From Paenibacillus xylanexedens (GTDB lineage: Bacteria; Bacillota; Bacilli; Paenibacillales; Paenibacillaceae), in the NCBI RefSeq assembly GCF_007676705.1, contig NZ_VEBF01000001.1, positions 992,001 through 1,056,000 on the forward strand: DNA of 64,000 nt. The letters are read 5' to 3'. Position 1 is the first letter of the stretch, and each line of letters begins with the position of its first letter. Position numbers and translations under genes: made by a program. Shown one piece after another: positions 18,558 through 26,486 of the stretch. Below the pieces are notes generated by a model. It did not search any database and was not told the origin of the DNA. It worked only from the letters and a program-made list of their open reading frames with translations.

Positions 18558-19136
18558 TTACGTTTTCAAAAAAGACCGACACCCGTCCAGAAATAATGCT
18601 GCTGAGAAGGCAATTCGTTTGTTCAGATCTTCTTCGTTGAACTCTGGATTAAGCATAATATCCATCTTCAGACGATCCAGAATCCCAATGTACGATTTGG
18701 CTAATAAGACTGGCTCAGGTACACTTGCACTTTCCAGCACCTCGCACACCATGCTCATATATTGATTCATAAATTCTTTCATAAAATGCATCAGATCCGG
18801 ATCATTATTAGGTGCCATAAAAAAGAGCTTGGTATGATTGCGACGCTCATAATAATACGTAAGGTGGGTCTTGGCTATTGCGCCAAGTTTATCACCTGTG
18901 TTCTCATGCGAGTTCAAAGCATATTCAAGACGACTGATAAAACTGTTACAGTCACGCTTGGATACTGCTACAAATAATTGTTCCTTACTTTTGAAATATA
19001 AATAAATGGTGCCTTTTGCGATGCCAGCTTCGTCTGCAATATCAGACATCTTCGTCTCATAAAAACCCTTCGAGCCAAAGATACCATAGGCTGCATCCAA
19101 AATAGCCTCCGATTTGTCTCCATGTACAGTGTTCAA
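18558..19136 (-). CDS. TetR family transcriptional regulator
   Basis: A 192-residue one-component repressor. The N-terminal DNA-binding domain reads KSEAILDAAYGIFGSKG...MSDIADEAGIAKGTIYLYFKSKEQL, a classic TetR_N helix-turn-helix (residues 8-54); the rest is the helical ligand-binding and dimerisation domain with a YYYERRNHTKLFF stretch. The start is TTG at 19136, with AGGAGGG 8 bases before and overlapping the stop of the DUF92 gene. It is co-transcribed with the DUF92 gene upstream and the ABC-F gene downstream (59-base gap), so it probably controls this operon in response to an unknown small molecule. Confidence 0.88.
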   Translation of the reverse strand: MNTVHGDKSEAILDAAYGIFGSKGFYETKMSDIADEAGIAKGTIYLYFKSKEQLFVAVSKRDCNSFISRLEYALNSHENTGDKLGAIAKTHLTYYYERRNHTKLFFMAPNNDPDLMHFMKEFMNQYMSMVCEVLESASVPEPVLLAKSYIGILDRLKMDIMLNPEFNEEDLNKRIAFSAALFLDGCRSFLKT

Positions 19137-19149
19137 ATGTTACTCCCTC

Positions 19150-19959
19150 CTACAACGCCAAAATGTTACCCAATCCAATCGCCACACATCCCCCAATGAC
19201 CGAGCTAAGCACGTTCACCAGGTCGTTACTCATCCATGACCAGCCACGAGCCCGAACCGTTGGATGCCCGCAATGTTCATGTACTTCAACTTCACGACCA
19301 CACACGGTACAACGATACATCATCTGCACCGTTGCGCCCAGATAGGAATCGGCAAAAGCACCTGCCAATCCGCCTACAAGGCCAACAAAAGTCCAACTAA
19401 GCAGCCCAAGCCCTTCTACCCCGGCGATCCAGGAAAAGAAAAATGCTCCCGCACCAATCAGAGCCCCGCCTACAGCTGCAGCCAGGGTACCGAGAAGTGA
19501 AACGCCTCCTGAGGCACCTGGAGTAAGTACCTTCCACGTGAGAACAGAGCGCGGTGGCTTGCGACTGATACTCCCGAGTTCGGTTGCCCATGTATCCGAT
19601 GTAACGGTAGCCATTACGCCAATGAAAGCATATATCCATGCCGGATGTGGAAATATCCAGTATCCCAGACACAGGAACATGCCCATCCCACCATTAGCCA
19701 TCACTTGTCCGGCATCCCGATTTCCTGACTTGGCATAGGATTTCTCCAGCTCCTGCTTCCGATCTTTACGAAACCTGGAGAGCAACGTTGAAGTGATGAA
19801 AAACAACAATAACGTGCCAAACCAGAACAGGTTACCCGCTCCGTAATATATCGTTCCCATCATAATTGCTGCCAGGCAGCCAGACAGGGTTAGCGACTTT
19901 TTCGCATAGGCAGCACCTGCCACCATAGAAGCGCATACGGCGCCAATAATCCAATCCAT
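19150..19959 (-). CDS. DUF92 (TMEM19/VTE6-like) membrane protein
   Basis: A 269-residue integral membrane protein with about six hydrophobic segments. The family signatures ATVTSDTWATELG, TWKVLTPGASGGVSLLGT and AGAFADSYLGATVQ are all present; plant VTE6 of this family phosphorylates phytyl phosphate, but the bacterial role is unknown. A CTVCGREVEVHEHCGHPT insert near the C-terminus has three Cys and two His and could bind zinc. The ATG at 19959 is chosen because GCAGGAG ends about 6 bases before it. It is the first gene of an operon with tetR and the ABC-F gene. Confidence 0.82.
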   Translation of the reverse strand: MDWIIGAVCASMVAGAAYAKKSLTLSGCLAAIMMGTIYYGAGNLFWFGTLLLFFITSTLLSRFRKDRKQELEKSYAKSGNRDAGQVMANGGMGMFLCLGYWIFPHPAWIYAFIGVMATVTSDTWATELGSISRKPPRSVLTWKVLTPGASGGVSLLGTLAAAVGGALIGAGAFFFSWIAGVEGLGLLSWTFVGLVGGLAGAFADSYLGATVQMMYRCTVCGREVEVHEHCGHPTVRARGWSWMSNDLVNVLSSVIGGCVAIGLGNILAL

Positions 19960-20021
19960 AATGTCTCCTGCATGCAGCGTATACACAGCCCGCATGACGT
20001 TTATTGTATTTTTGAAACTCA

Positions 20022-20030
20022 ATTATACCA
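20022..20030 (-). promoter_or_regulatory. extended -10 promoter of the DUF92-tetR-ABC-F operon
   Basis: On the minus strand TGG-TATAAT forms an extended -10 element about 60 bases before the DUF92 start; the -35 region is weak. Confidence 0.5.
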
Positions 20031-20070
20031 CGGTTTGATGTCAAAGCCGAAACTCCAGAGGCCAGCACGC

Positions 20071-20113
20071 AAAAAACCTGTTTCGGCCTCGTTTAGAAGT
20101 GCCAAAACAGGTT
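20071..20113 (-). terminator. intrinsic terminator of the arylsulfotransferase/ABC operon
   Basis: On the minus strand AACCTGTTTTGGC pairs with GCCGAAACAGGTT (20101-20113 with 20075-20087) and is followed by TTTTTT. Confidence 0.85.
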
Positions 20114-20185
20114 ATTGATATAACGTTAAACAAGATAAATTCCCTTTTGCGTAACGTCTGTTATTCAGTGTGCCTATCTTCTCAT

Positions 20186-20959
20186 TCAGACCCGCTTCGC
20201 TCCGCCAATGACCCCATATCGGTAGAGTACTCTGCGACCAAACCAATTGAACAATCGATCCGTCAGGAATCCCATAAAACCTAGGGAAATCAGCCCGACA
20301 AAGATCCAATCCGTCCGGAAAAAGAGTCTGGAATTCCAGATCAAGTAACCGACTCCCTCATTCGAGGCAATCATCTCAGCACCGATTATGGCCATATAAG
20401 AAGTTCCCATCGCCAGTCGTACACCCGTGAAGATATACGGGGTTGTCGCCGGAACAATCACATGCAGCAGAATCTGCCGTTCATTGGCTCCCATACTGCG
20501 GGCCGAACGGATTTTGTCTTCTTCAACGGAGAGTACACCTGTCAGTGTATTCAGCACAACAATGAAGAAGGTAGCGTACATGATGAGCGCGATCTTGGAT
20601 TGCTCTCCAATTCCGAACCACACCAAAAATAAGGTAATAAAAGCAATGGGCGGGATAAAACGTATAAAGTTAAGGAATGGCTCGGCGAACAGCCGGATGA
20701 TATGCACCTTGCCAATAATCAGTCCTACCGGAATAGCAATGATACTTCCGAGTACCCAGCCCGCCAGTACACGAGTGAAACTGATTCCGATATACTGCAT
20801 CAGCGTACCGTCAGCAATCAGTTCGCGTGCTCCCAGGATCGTGTGCCACGGACCAGGGATTACGTCAGGCCCATAGATGAGGGCACCAAGCTGCCAGATT
20901 AAGATGACCGTTACCCATAGAAGCGGGATAGATACCCATTTTTTCTCCAACCATTTCAT
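20186..20959 (-). CDS. ABC transporter permease (SsuC/TauC/ThiX type)
   Basis: The membrane subunit of a binding-protein-dependent importer of the nitrate/sulfonate/taurine class. It has six predicted helices and the EAA-type loop that contacts the ATPase (RSARSMGANERQILLHVIVPATTPYIFTGVRL split over the loop and next helix). The length of 257 residues is typical. The ATG at 20959 has GAGG about 11 bases before it. It is the last gene of the operon MarR - arylsulfotransferase - binding lipoprotein - ATPase - permease, 17 bases from the ATPase gene, and is closed by a terminator. Confidence 0.9.
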   Translation of the reverse strand: MKWLEKKWVSIPLLWVTVILIWQLGALIYGPDVIPGPWHTILGARELIADGTLMQYIGISFTRVLAGWVLGSIIAIPVGLIIGKVHIIRLFAEPFLNFIRFIPPIAFITLFLVWFGIGEQSKIALIMYATFFIVVLNTLTGVLSVEEDKIRSARSMGANERQILLHVIVPATTPYIFTGVRLAMGTSYMAIIGAEMIASNEGVGYLIWNSRLFFRTDWIFVGLISLGFMGFLTDRLFNWFGRRVLYRYGVIGGAKRV

Positions 20960-20976
20960 CTTACATATCACCTCAG

Positions 20977-21753
20977 TTATTCTTCAAAGTGGCCTTGAAT
21001 TCGGTCATACAGGGTGTTGAACTCAGACGAGGCGATGTTCCTAGGGTAAGGTAAAGTGTTGTGGTAAATATCCGTTATATTTGAAGATGGACCTACGGAC
21101 ATAATGCCTATGCGCTCACCAAGTAATAACGCTTCCTGAATATCGTGTGTGACAAAGATAACGGTTTTATGTGTTTCTTTCCAAATATTCACCAGTTCCT
21201 TCTGCATGGTTCGTCTCGTCATCGCGTCCAGCGCACCGAATGGCTCATCCATCAACAAGATCGCCGAGTCATTCGCAAGTACCCGAGCCAATTGAACCCG
21301 CTGCTTCATGCCGCCCGAAAGTTCTTTCGGAAATTTCCCCTCATGAGCACTCAGTCCAACAAGCTGGATGTAACGATCAGAGATCTCACGCCGTTGTGTC
21401 TTAGGCACCTTGGACATTCGAAGCCCGAATTCAACATTCTCCCTCACCGTTAGCCATGGAAAGAGAGAAGAATCCGCCTGCTGGAACACCATTGCCCGAT
21501 CCCTGCCCGGCCTGTCGATCTCCTTGTTGTCTACCTTGAGCTGTCCACCCGACTTGGAGATAAAACCCGCGATCATGTTCAGCAGCGTCGACTTCCCGCA
21601 TCCACTGGGTCCAAGCAGGACGAAGAATTCTCCTCCCTTGATAACCAGATCGACATCCTTAATGATATAATGCACATCCCCATTGGTCGGGGCATGATAT
21701 GTTTTTCGAAGCTGTTCAATATGAATGGTATGCTGAGTTGCAGGTAAGGACAT
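20977..21753 (-). CDS. ABC transporter ATP-binding protein (SsuB/TauB type)
   Basis: The ATPase subunit of the sulfonate-type importer. Visible are Walker A GPSGCGKST (near residue 48), the Q-loop FQQADSSLFPWLTV, signature LSGGMKQR, Walker B ILLMDEPFGALD and the H-loop FVTHDIQEA. FPWLT after the Q-loop is characteristic of the nitrate/sulfonate/taurine subfamily. The ATG at 21753 has GGGAGGTG 7-8 bases before it, better than the upstream in-frame ATG. It is 27 bases from the binding-protein gene and 17 bases from the permease gene. Confidence 0.92.
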   Translation of the reverse strand: MSLPATQHTIHIEQLRKTYHAPTNGDVHYIIKDVDLVIKGGEFFVLLGPSGCGKSTLLNMIAGFISKSGGQLKVDNKEIDRPGRDRAMVFQQADSSLFPWLTVRENVEFGLRMSKVPKTQRREISDRYIQLVGLSAHEGKFPKELSGGMKQRVQLARVLANDSAILLMDEPFGALDAMTRRTMQKELVNIWKETHKTVIFVTHDIQEALLLGERIGIMSVGPSSNITDIYHNTLPYPRNIASSEFNTLYDRIQGHFEE

Positions 21754-21780
21754 AACGGACACCTCCCATTTCAATAAGAA

Positions 21781-22809
21781 TTATTTACTATATGTCACTT
21801 TTTCCGGCAAAGCCTGCTGGAGAGAAGTCAGATTGAGTTTGGTGTCGAGATCAAAATCCTGTTCGATGATTCCGGTGTCCACCATATATTGCTTCTGACC
21901 TGCCAAACTATCATAAGCAGCCTGCGTAAATCCAACTTCCCATGGATTGATCGGAAGGTCTTTCAACGTGGCATCTTTAGGCTGTTTGGTCTCTTGATAC
22001 ATCAGATCAGCAACCTCTTCAGGATGCGCTTGGGCATACGTGGATGCTTCATCCAGCGCTGCAAGGAAGTCACTTATCTTTTCAGGGTTTGCCTGGATGA
22101 ATTCATTACTTGATACCAGTCCCATACCAAGGCGTATAGGCGTCTGAGACATATCCGTCAGCTGATGTACTCCTTCGAGTGCATCGAATTTATCGGTTAA
22201 CGCGGAACCTATGACCCAAGCGGCATCAAGGTCTCCCTGTTTCAGTGCGATGTAGGCCTCATCAAAAGCCCCCTGACCAATTTGCGTCACATCACTCAGC
22301 GCCACCCCCTGATCTTTCAAATATTCATCCCATAGATACGGAATAAATGTGCCTCGAATGAAACTCACTTTCTTGCCCTTCAAATCCGCTCCACTCTGAA
22401 TATCCTCTTTTGCATACAGCTTCCAGGCGGCTGCCGCTTCATCCGTAGCCTGACCTGCGGAAGCAATGACCGAATATTCCCCTTTAGCCAGCGCATTTAA
22501 TACAGGGAAGTCTGCCCCGTACGCAATATCTACCTGTTTGATAAATAGTGCATTTACACCTTCAGCCGGTGAGCCAAACGTAATACTCTCTGCATCAATG
22601 CCCCGTTTTTCAAAGAAACCTTTGGCAATGGCTACCCTGAACGTTGGGTTGGTACTTGTATCTGCAATTCGAATTTTTACATTATTGGCATTTTTGCCGT
22701 TAGCGTCTTTTGCTCCAGATCCTGCTGCATTTGAACTGCATCCAGATAATATGAGTGCCGTAGCCAGGAATAATATCAATACGCCGGTAATTATAGATGA
22801 TTTTCTCAC
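21781..22809 (-). CDS. ABC transporter substrate-binding lipoprotein (sulfonate/aromatic-sulfate type)
   Basis: The membrane-anchored receptor of the importer. It has a lipoprotein signal with lipobox LSGC (lipid-modified Cys at about residue 24), then a Gly/Ala/Asn-rich spacer and an NMT1/SsuA-like domain (KIRIADTSTNPTFRVAIAKG, later GSPAEGVNALFIKQVDIAYG, QGDLDAAWVIGSA). GTG at 22809 is preferred as start because GGGGTG lies 6 bases before; the ATG at 22836 gives an unusually long n-region and no clear ribosome binding site. It follows the arylsulfotransferase gene, so the ligand may be an aromatic sulfate or sulfonate; this is inference from context. Confidence 0.88.
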   Translation of the reverse strand: MRKSSIITGVLILFLATALILSGCSSNAAGSGAKDANGKNANNVKIRIADTSTNPTFRVAIAKGFFEKRGIDAESITFGSPAEGVNALFIKQVDIAYGADFPVLNALAKGEYSVIASAGQATDEAAAAWKLYAKEDIQSGADLKGKKVSFIRGTFIPYLWDEYLKDQGVALSDVTQIGQGAFDEAYIALKQGDLDAAWVIGSALTDKFDALEGVHQLTDMSQTPIRLGMGLVSSNEFIQANPEKISDFLAALDEASTYAQAHPEEVADLMYQETKQPKDATLKDLPINPWEVGFTQAAYDSLAGQKQYMVDTGIIEQDFDLDTKLNLTSLQQALPEKVTYSK

Positions 22810-22848
22810 AATATACACCCCATTCGATCTAGTCATGATTCTTGACGC

Positions 22849-24297
22849 TTAACCGCCTGACTTGCCTTCATCCGACGTTGCCACACAGGCTGCACCCTCC
22901 ACAAATGGAAGAGTTGTCTCCACGCTCACGATGGATGCAGAACCTTTGGGTGCTGCTCCCGGCACCCTGTAGTTGGAGACATCAATTGCTTCAATGGCAA
23001 CTTCCTGCGGCTTCTCTAACTGCGGAACCCACTGATAAGGAACGCGATACGAGCGATAGACCATATTGGTATTGCGCCGATCGGTGTAAGGGGATACATA
23101 CTCCCAGACCAGCTCATGCTCCGCTGTGACTTCGAACAATCTGCCATTGGAACCTTCGGTTATCAGGGTGTTGCCGTTAGGTAAACGCTGGGCAGAACTG
23201 ATGTATGGGCTATAAAATTTATAGGAGTCCGTTGGGACGGAAAACCCAGCCTCTGCCGATGTATACTGCCAGACAATTTCCAGGGTGACCGGGTTAATCT
23301 CCAACACACGGGAGTGATCCCGAATCGCATGTTTCAATCCAAATGGGGAAGCCGGATTCGGAAGGCCGTAACCTGCCCAGCCGCCATTGTCGAATACGAG
23401 CAAGTTCCCTTCTCCCGGTAGACCTTGGGGAATGATATGTGCATGATGCTGCCCGATAATTGTGCCAATGTGCTTCGCTTCAGGTGAAGTATAGTCTGGC
23501 CCTAGTCTCCACACGATCTTTCCGCTCTGTCTGTCTGTAATGGCGATAATGTTGGCCTCTCTGGCATCCCAGATAATATTGTCGGGGTGGAACCGTTCGT
23601 CTCCATCATCATAGAATCGGTTGGGTCCAACATATGAAGCAGAATTAATATGTAACCAGTCACCAACACCACCGCCCAGGTGACCGAAAGAACGTGTATT
23701 CGGATCACGGAACAGGACATTTCGAGCAGCTTCATCAAAACCTAATTCTTCAAAGTGCTCGTTAGGCAGCCACTCCCAGAGTACCTTTCCCTCCCAATCC
23801 ACTTCGATAATGGCATCATCAAGCAATGGCTTATCTGAAATTTGAGGGTTACTCACATTTTTGTGTGCCAGGATGAGCGTTTTACCACTCTTCGTCTTCG
23901 GCGCAAGGCCAGGTGCATAGTAACCTACCGGATTACCCTCACGTTGATAATCATGATGCTGGCGGGCATACCATAGTGGCTCATACCCCGGATCTTCAAT
24001 ATGTTCGTAGCTATTGTATTTCCATACAATGTTGCCGTCCCAATCCACTTGGACCAGATCGACATTGTCCTGAATACCGAACTTCGGATCTCTCCGACCC
24101 GTGCTGCCCAGCACGTAGCCACCAGGCAATATTTTGGCCGGAAACCCTAACAACCCTTTCCACAGGTGGACCTCCTTGCCATTCATATCGATCAACACTA
24201 CGCCTTCCTCACCTGCCTGATAGACGGTATAACCGCCCCAAGCCTTATCCGGATTGTATAACGTTGCTCCAGTTGGATATATTGTTGAGTGTCCCAT
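22849..24297 (-). CDS. arylsulfotransferase (ASST)-like protein without a signal peptide
   Basis: A 482-residue beta-propeller-type protein of the aryl-sulfate sulfotransferase (Arylsulfotran) family, which transfers sulfate from phenolic esters to phenols without PAPS. Family features are repeated blades with VLWEW, IVWRLG, IVWQYTS, LVWEY motifs and conserved His-rich strands GHLGGGVGDWLHINSASY and GQHHAHIIPQG; the latter positions fit the catalytic His region. Unlike E. coli AssT, no signal peptide is present, so it is predicted cytosolic. ATG at 24297 follows GGGGAGAG. It lies between marR and an importer gene set. Catalysis is inferred from family membership only. Confidence 0.8.
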   Translation of the reverse strand: MGHSTIYPTGATLYNPDKAWGGYTVYQAGEEGVVLIDMNGKEVHLWKGLLGFPAKILPGGYVLGSTGRRDPKFGIQDNVDLVQVDWDGNIVWKYNSYEHIEDPGYEPLWYARQHHDYQREGNPVGYYAPGLAPKTKSGKTLILAHKNVSNPQISDKPLLDDAIIEVDWEGKVLWEWLPNEHFEELGFDEAARNVLFRDPNTRSFGHLGGGVGDWLHINSASYVGPNRFYDDGDERFHPDNIIWDAREANIIAITDRQSGKIVWRLGPDYTSPEAKHIGTIIGQHHAHIIPQGLPGEGNLLVFDNGGWAGYGLPNPASPFGLKHAIRDHSRVLEINPVTLEIVWQYTSAEAGFSVPTDSYKFYSPYISSAQRLPNGNTLITEGSNGRLFEVTAEHELVWEYVSPYTDRRNTNMVYRSYRVPYQWVPQLEKPQEVAIEAIDVSNYRVPGAAPKGSASIVSVETTLPFVEGAACVATSDEGKSGG

Positions 24298-24355
24298 TAA
24301 TCATCTCTCCCCTAGAATGTTTGTGGAATGTCGAATATCACTACTTGATTCAACC

Positions 24356-24913
24356 TCAATAACTGAGATAGTTCCCCTTCCCGGTATTGTCCCGCTGCTT
24401 CTGCTCAAGGTCACTTGTAGAGGACTGCTCATGTTCCTGTATCCCGTTGTTCTCTGCCAATTCCAGCACCGTGTCCGAGAATCCCTCCAGATTCGCTACC
24501 ACCCGCTCATAGAATTGACTTTGTTGCTCCAGTTCCTCCGTGGTAAACCCCTCAAACAGAAGCGTAATACATCGGGCACCGATGTTGCTGTTTCTCGCAT
24601 ACATCTCTCGCCCGCTGGATGTAATGTCCAGTAAAACCGTCCGGCGATCGTCTTCCTTTCGCCTGCGGATGGAGAGTCCCTTTTTCTCCAGCTTATCGGT
24701 TAGCGCTGTAATGGCACCTGATGTGAAGTCCAATTGTTCTGCCAAATCCCCAAGCCGTTGTTCTCCCTCACGAATGATCTTGTGCAGGATGAGCATGCCC
24801 GGCAGGCTAATGCCTTCTACAGAGATGCGATCCCGCTCTTTGACAAATCGTCTGACCATTTTGCGAAATAACCAATCCGTCCGCTCCAACGCTTCCCAAT
24901 CTCTATCGCTCAT
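24356..24913 (-). CDS. MarR family transcriptional regulator
   Basis: A 185-residue winged-helix regulator. The core reads LGDLAEQLDFTSGAITALTDKLEKKGLSIRRRKEDDRRTVLLDIT (residues about 56-100), i.e. the HTH plus DxRxxxxxLT wing characteristic of MarR. A charged Glu/Gln tail follows. The ATG has AAGGAGG about 7 bases before. It is the first gene of the arylsulfotransferase/importer operon and its transcript must cross a terminator hairpin at 24955-25004. MarR proteins often respond to phenolic ligands, consistent with an aromatic-sulfate substrate. Confidence 0.9.
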   Translation of the reverse strand: MSDRDWEALERTDWLFRKMVRRFVKERDRISVEGISLPGMLILHKIIREGEQRLGDLAEQLDFTSGAITALTDKLEKKGLSIRRRKEDDRRTVLLDITSSGREMYARNSNIGARCITLLFEGFTTEELEQQSQFYERVVANLEGFSDTVLELAENNGIQEHEQSSTSDLEQKQRDNTGKGNYLSY

Positions 24914-24954
24914 TCCATATCCTCCTTGTTCGTCTGAAGCCTCAATCGCATACG

Positions 24955-25004
24955 AAAAAAGGCCCCCGTGGACATTCCATAGTGGAGTAGTCCCGGGAGC
25001 CTTT
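24955..25004 (-). terminator. intrinsic terminator inside the leader of the marR-arylsulfotransferase operon (attenuator candidate)
   Basis: On the minus strand AAAGGCTCCCGGGAC pairs with GTCC-A-CGGGGGCCTTT (one bulged A, G-U pairs) and is followed by six T. It lies about 75 bases after the predicted transcription start and about 40 bases before the marR start codon, with no gene upstream on that strand. Confidence 0.75.
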
Positions 25005-25055
25005 GGTGGTCCAATCAGCTCAGTTCCGTTTTCAGTTCAAATTATTTCACTGTTC

Positions 25056-25074
25056 ATTTAATGAGTATTAAAAT
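25056..25074 (-). promoter_or_regulatory. possible MarR operator near the transcription start
   Basis: ATTTAATGAGTATTAAAAT is an imperfect AT-rich inverted repeat (ATTTAAT / ATTAAAAT) just downstream of the predicted start point of the operon. AT-rich palindromes of this type are common MarR sites; the assignment is inference. Confidence 0.35.
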
Positions 25075-25084
25075 AATTGAGATC

Positions 25085-25114
25085 ATCATATAACCAACTA
25101 ACCCAACCTGTCAA
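25085..25114 (-). promoter_or_regulatory. promoter of the marR-arylsulfotransferase-ABC operon
   Basis: On the minus strand a perfect TTGACA (25109-25114) and TATGAT (25085-25090) are separated by 18 bases. Confidence 0.7.
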
Positions 25115-25287
25115 GTGTGAATTATATTAGTAATTTTACTTTCACGTTTATTCCCCACTGATTTGAAATTACTTATCCTGTTTTAAGTTTCAATTCAGGT
25201 TTCCCGTTTACACTATTCTCAGGTCAAAACATCAACGACAAGCTACGATTCAGTTCGTACTCAACTACAGAAATGAGGATTATCCAT

Positions 25288-25695
25288 ATGAACATGAAAA
25301 GAGTCATTATTATAGGCACAATGATTGTCACTATGTCCTTCGCCGGAACAGCATGGGGTCAATCTGCCATCTCCCCTATACCTACTGCTAAATGGTCCAT
25401 CGTTGACCTGGATACTCGTGAGGTAAGCGGCGACGAGCTGCTCAGCGCTCTGAATCAGCCTTCAGAAGCGGATTTGTACGAGGAATTGTATAGCGGCAAA
25501 TCACTGAGGACGATCACGGAAGAAAACAACGGAAACTTGAATGAGGTCATTGCTATACAGGTTAGGCAGCTCAAGGAACAGTTGGATGAACGGCTCGCAA
25601 GTGGAAGTATCCGTTCGGAGCAATATGCTGCACAACAAGCTGAACTGGAAGAGTTGGTCACACAAAGTGCGAATACTGCATACAACTTAGCGTAA
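25288..25695 (+). CDS. small exported hypothetical protein (135 residues)
   Basis: The N-terminus is a signal peptide (basic MNMKR, hydrophobic core, cleavage-like AWGQS near residue 24). The mature part is acidic and mostly helical, with DLYEELYSGKSLRTITEENN and a Gln/Glu-rich C-terminal helix (LKEQLDERLASGSIRSEQ), reminiscent of small secreted helical proteins, but no family is recognised. The ATG at 25288 is preferred to the in-frame ATG at 25273 because GAGG at 25274-25277 is then 10 bases upstream. It is divergent from the marR operon. Confidence 0.68.
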   Translation: MNMKRVIIIGTMIVTMSFAGTAWGQSAISPIPTAKWSIVDLDTREVSGDELLSALNQPSEADLYEELYSGKSLRTITEENNGNLNEVIAIQVRQLKEQLDERLASGSIRSEQYAAQQAELEELVTQSANTAYNLA

Positions 25696-25748
25696 TTAGC
25701 GTCGAATCCGTACGATAGAAATTTTGAAGACCTTTCTGATCTCACGAC

Positions 25749-25776
25749 AAAAAGGAGCGTATGCACGCCCCTTTCT
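25749..25776. terminator. hairpin terminator between the exported protein and the FAH gene
   Basis: AAAGGAGCG pairs with CGCCCCTTT with one mismatch; on the minus strand it is followed by a T-rich stretch. It can serve both convergent genes. Confidence 0.6.
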
Positions 25777-25815
25777 TGTACCCTATCCATCTCAAGCAGG
25801 TGTGATGTGTAATCC

Positions 25816-26448
25816 TTATTGTGCTGCCCCAATCGTGCATGCACCCAAGGATTCGCCGTCCCATGCCAGTTCGAGCACATCTCCTGCTTGTGTTGGTCCA
25901 ACACCTTCGGGTGTTCCTGTAAAAATGACATCGCCCGGCCCCAGGCCGTAATGGTTACCTACATAATCCATAATATCCTGTAAACTGAAGATCATGTTAC
26001 GAATGTTGCCACGTTGGACTTCCTCACCATTTTTGGACAATGTAAAGTCTTTCTCCAGTAATGCTGCCGCACCTGGAAATGCCTGAAATGCAGTAACCGG
26101 AGCGGAATTTTTGAACCCTTTTGCCGCTGTCCAAGGGTGTCCCTTTTTCTTAATCACGGTCTGTACATCCCGTAACGTAAAATCAATACCAAACGCATAT
26201 GCATCCACCAGCTCATCTACCGCCATACCTGGCTCATAACTCCGGCCGATATGTACCACCAGTTCAGCTTCATAGTGAACTTCACCCTTCGTAGCAGGCA
26301 ATTCAAGAGTAGCTCCATTCAGGGGTACGACTGCGTGAGATGGTTTCATAAAAATCATCGGCTCATCCGGAACCGCGTTGCCCAATTCTTCCGCGTGAAG
26401 TTTATAATTGCGTCCTACACAGTATACATTGCGAATGTTAGTCAACAT
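25816..26448 (-). CDS. fumarylacetoacetate hydrolase family protein
   Basis: A cytosolic FAH-superfamily hydrolase/decarboxylase acting on C-C bonds of beta-keto acids. Family motifs are YCVGRNYKLHAEE (near residue 8), MKPSHAVV, HYEAELVVHIG (metal-binding Glu pair), GIDFTLRDVQ (metal Asp), and GPGDVIFTGTPEGVG near the C-terminus. The 210-residue length is that of the short single-domain (YisK/HpaG-like) members. ATG at 26448 has AAGGTGG 10 bases before; upstream in-frame codons would overlap gdpD. It is the last gene of capA-gdpD-FAH. The precise substrate is not predictable. Confidence 0.88.
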   Translation of the reverse strand: MLTNIRNVYCVGRNYKLHAEELGNAVPDEPMIFMKPSHAVVPLNGATLELPATKGEVHYEAELVVHIGRSYEPGMAVDELVDAYAFGIDFTLRDVQTVIKKKGHPWTAAKGFKNSAPVTAFQAFPGAAALLEKDFTLSKNGEEVQRGNIRNMIFSLQDIMDYVGNHYGLGPGDVIFTGTPEGVGPTQAGDVLELAWDGESLGACTIGAAQ

Positions 26449-26486
26449 GGGAATATAACCACCTTCATTAGTGTAAATAGAGTAAA

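Noticed and set aside
24914..25078. T-box or S-box leader for the marR operon
   Set aside because: The GGGTGGNACCGCG antiterminator core of T-boxes and the conserved S-box cores are absent; only an unclassified terminator hairpin is seen.
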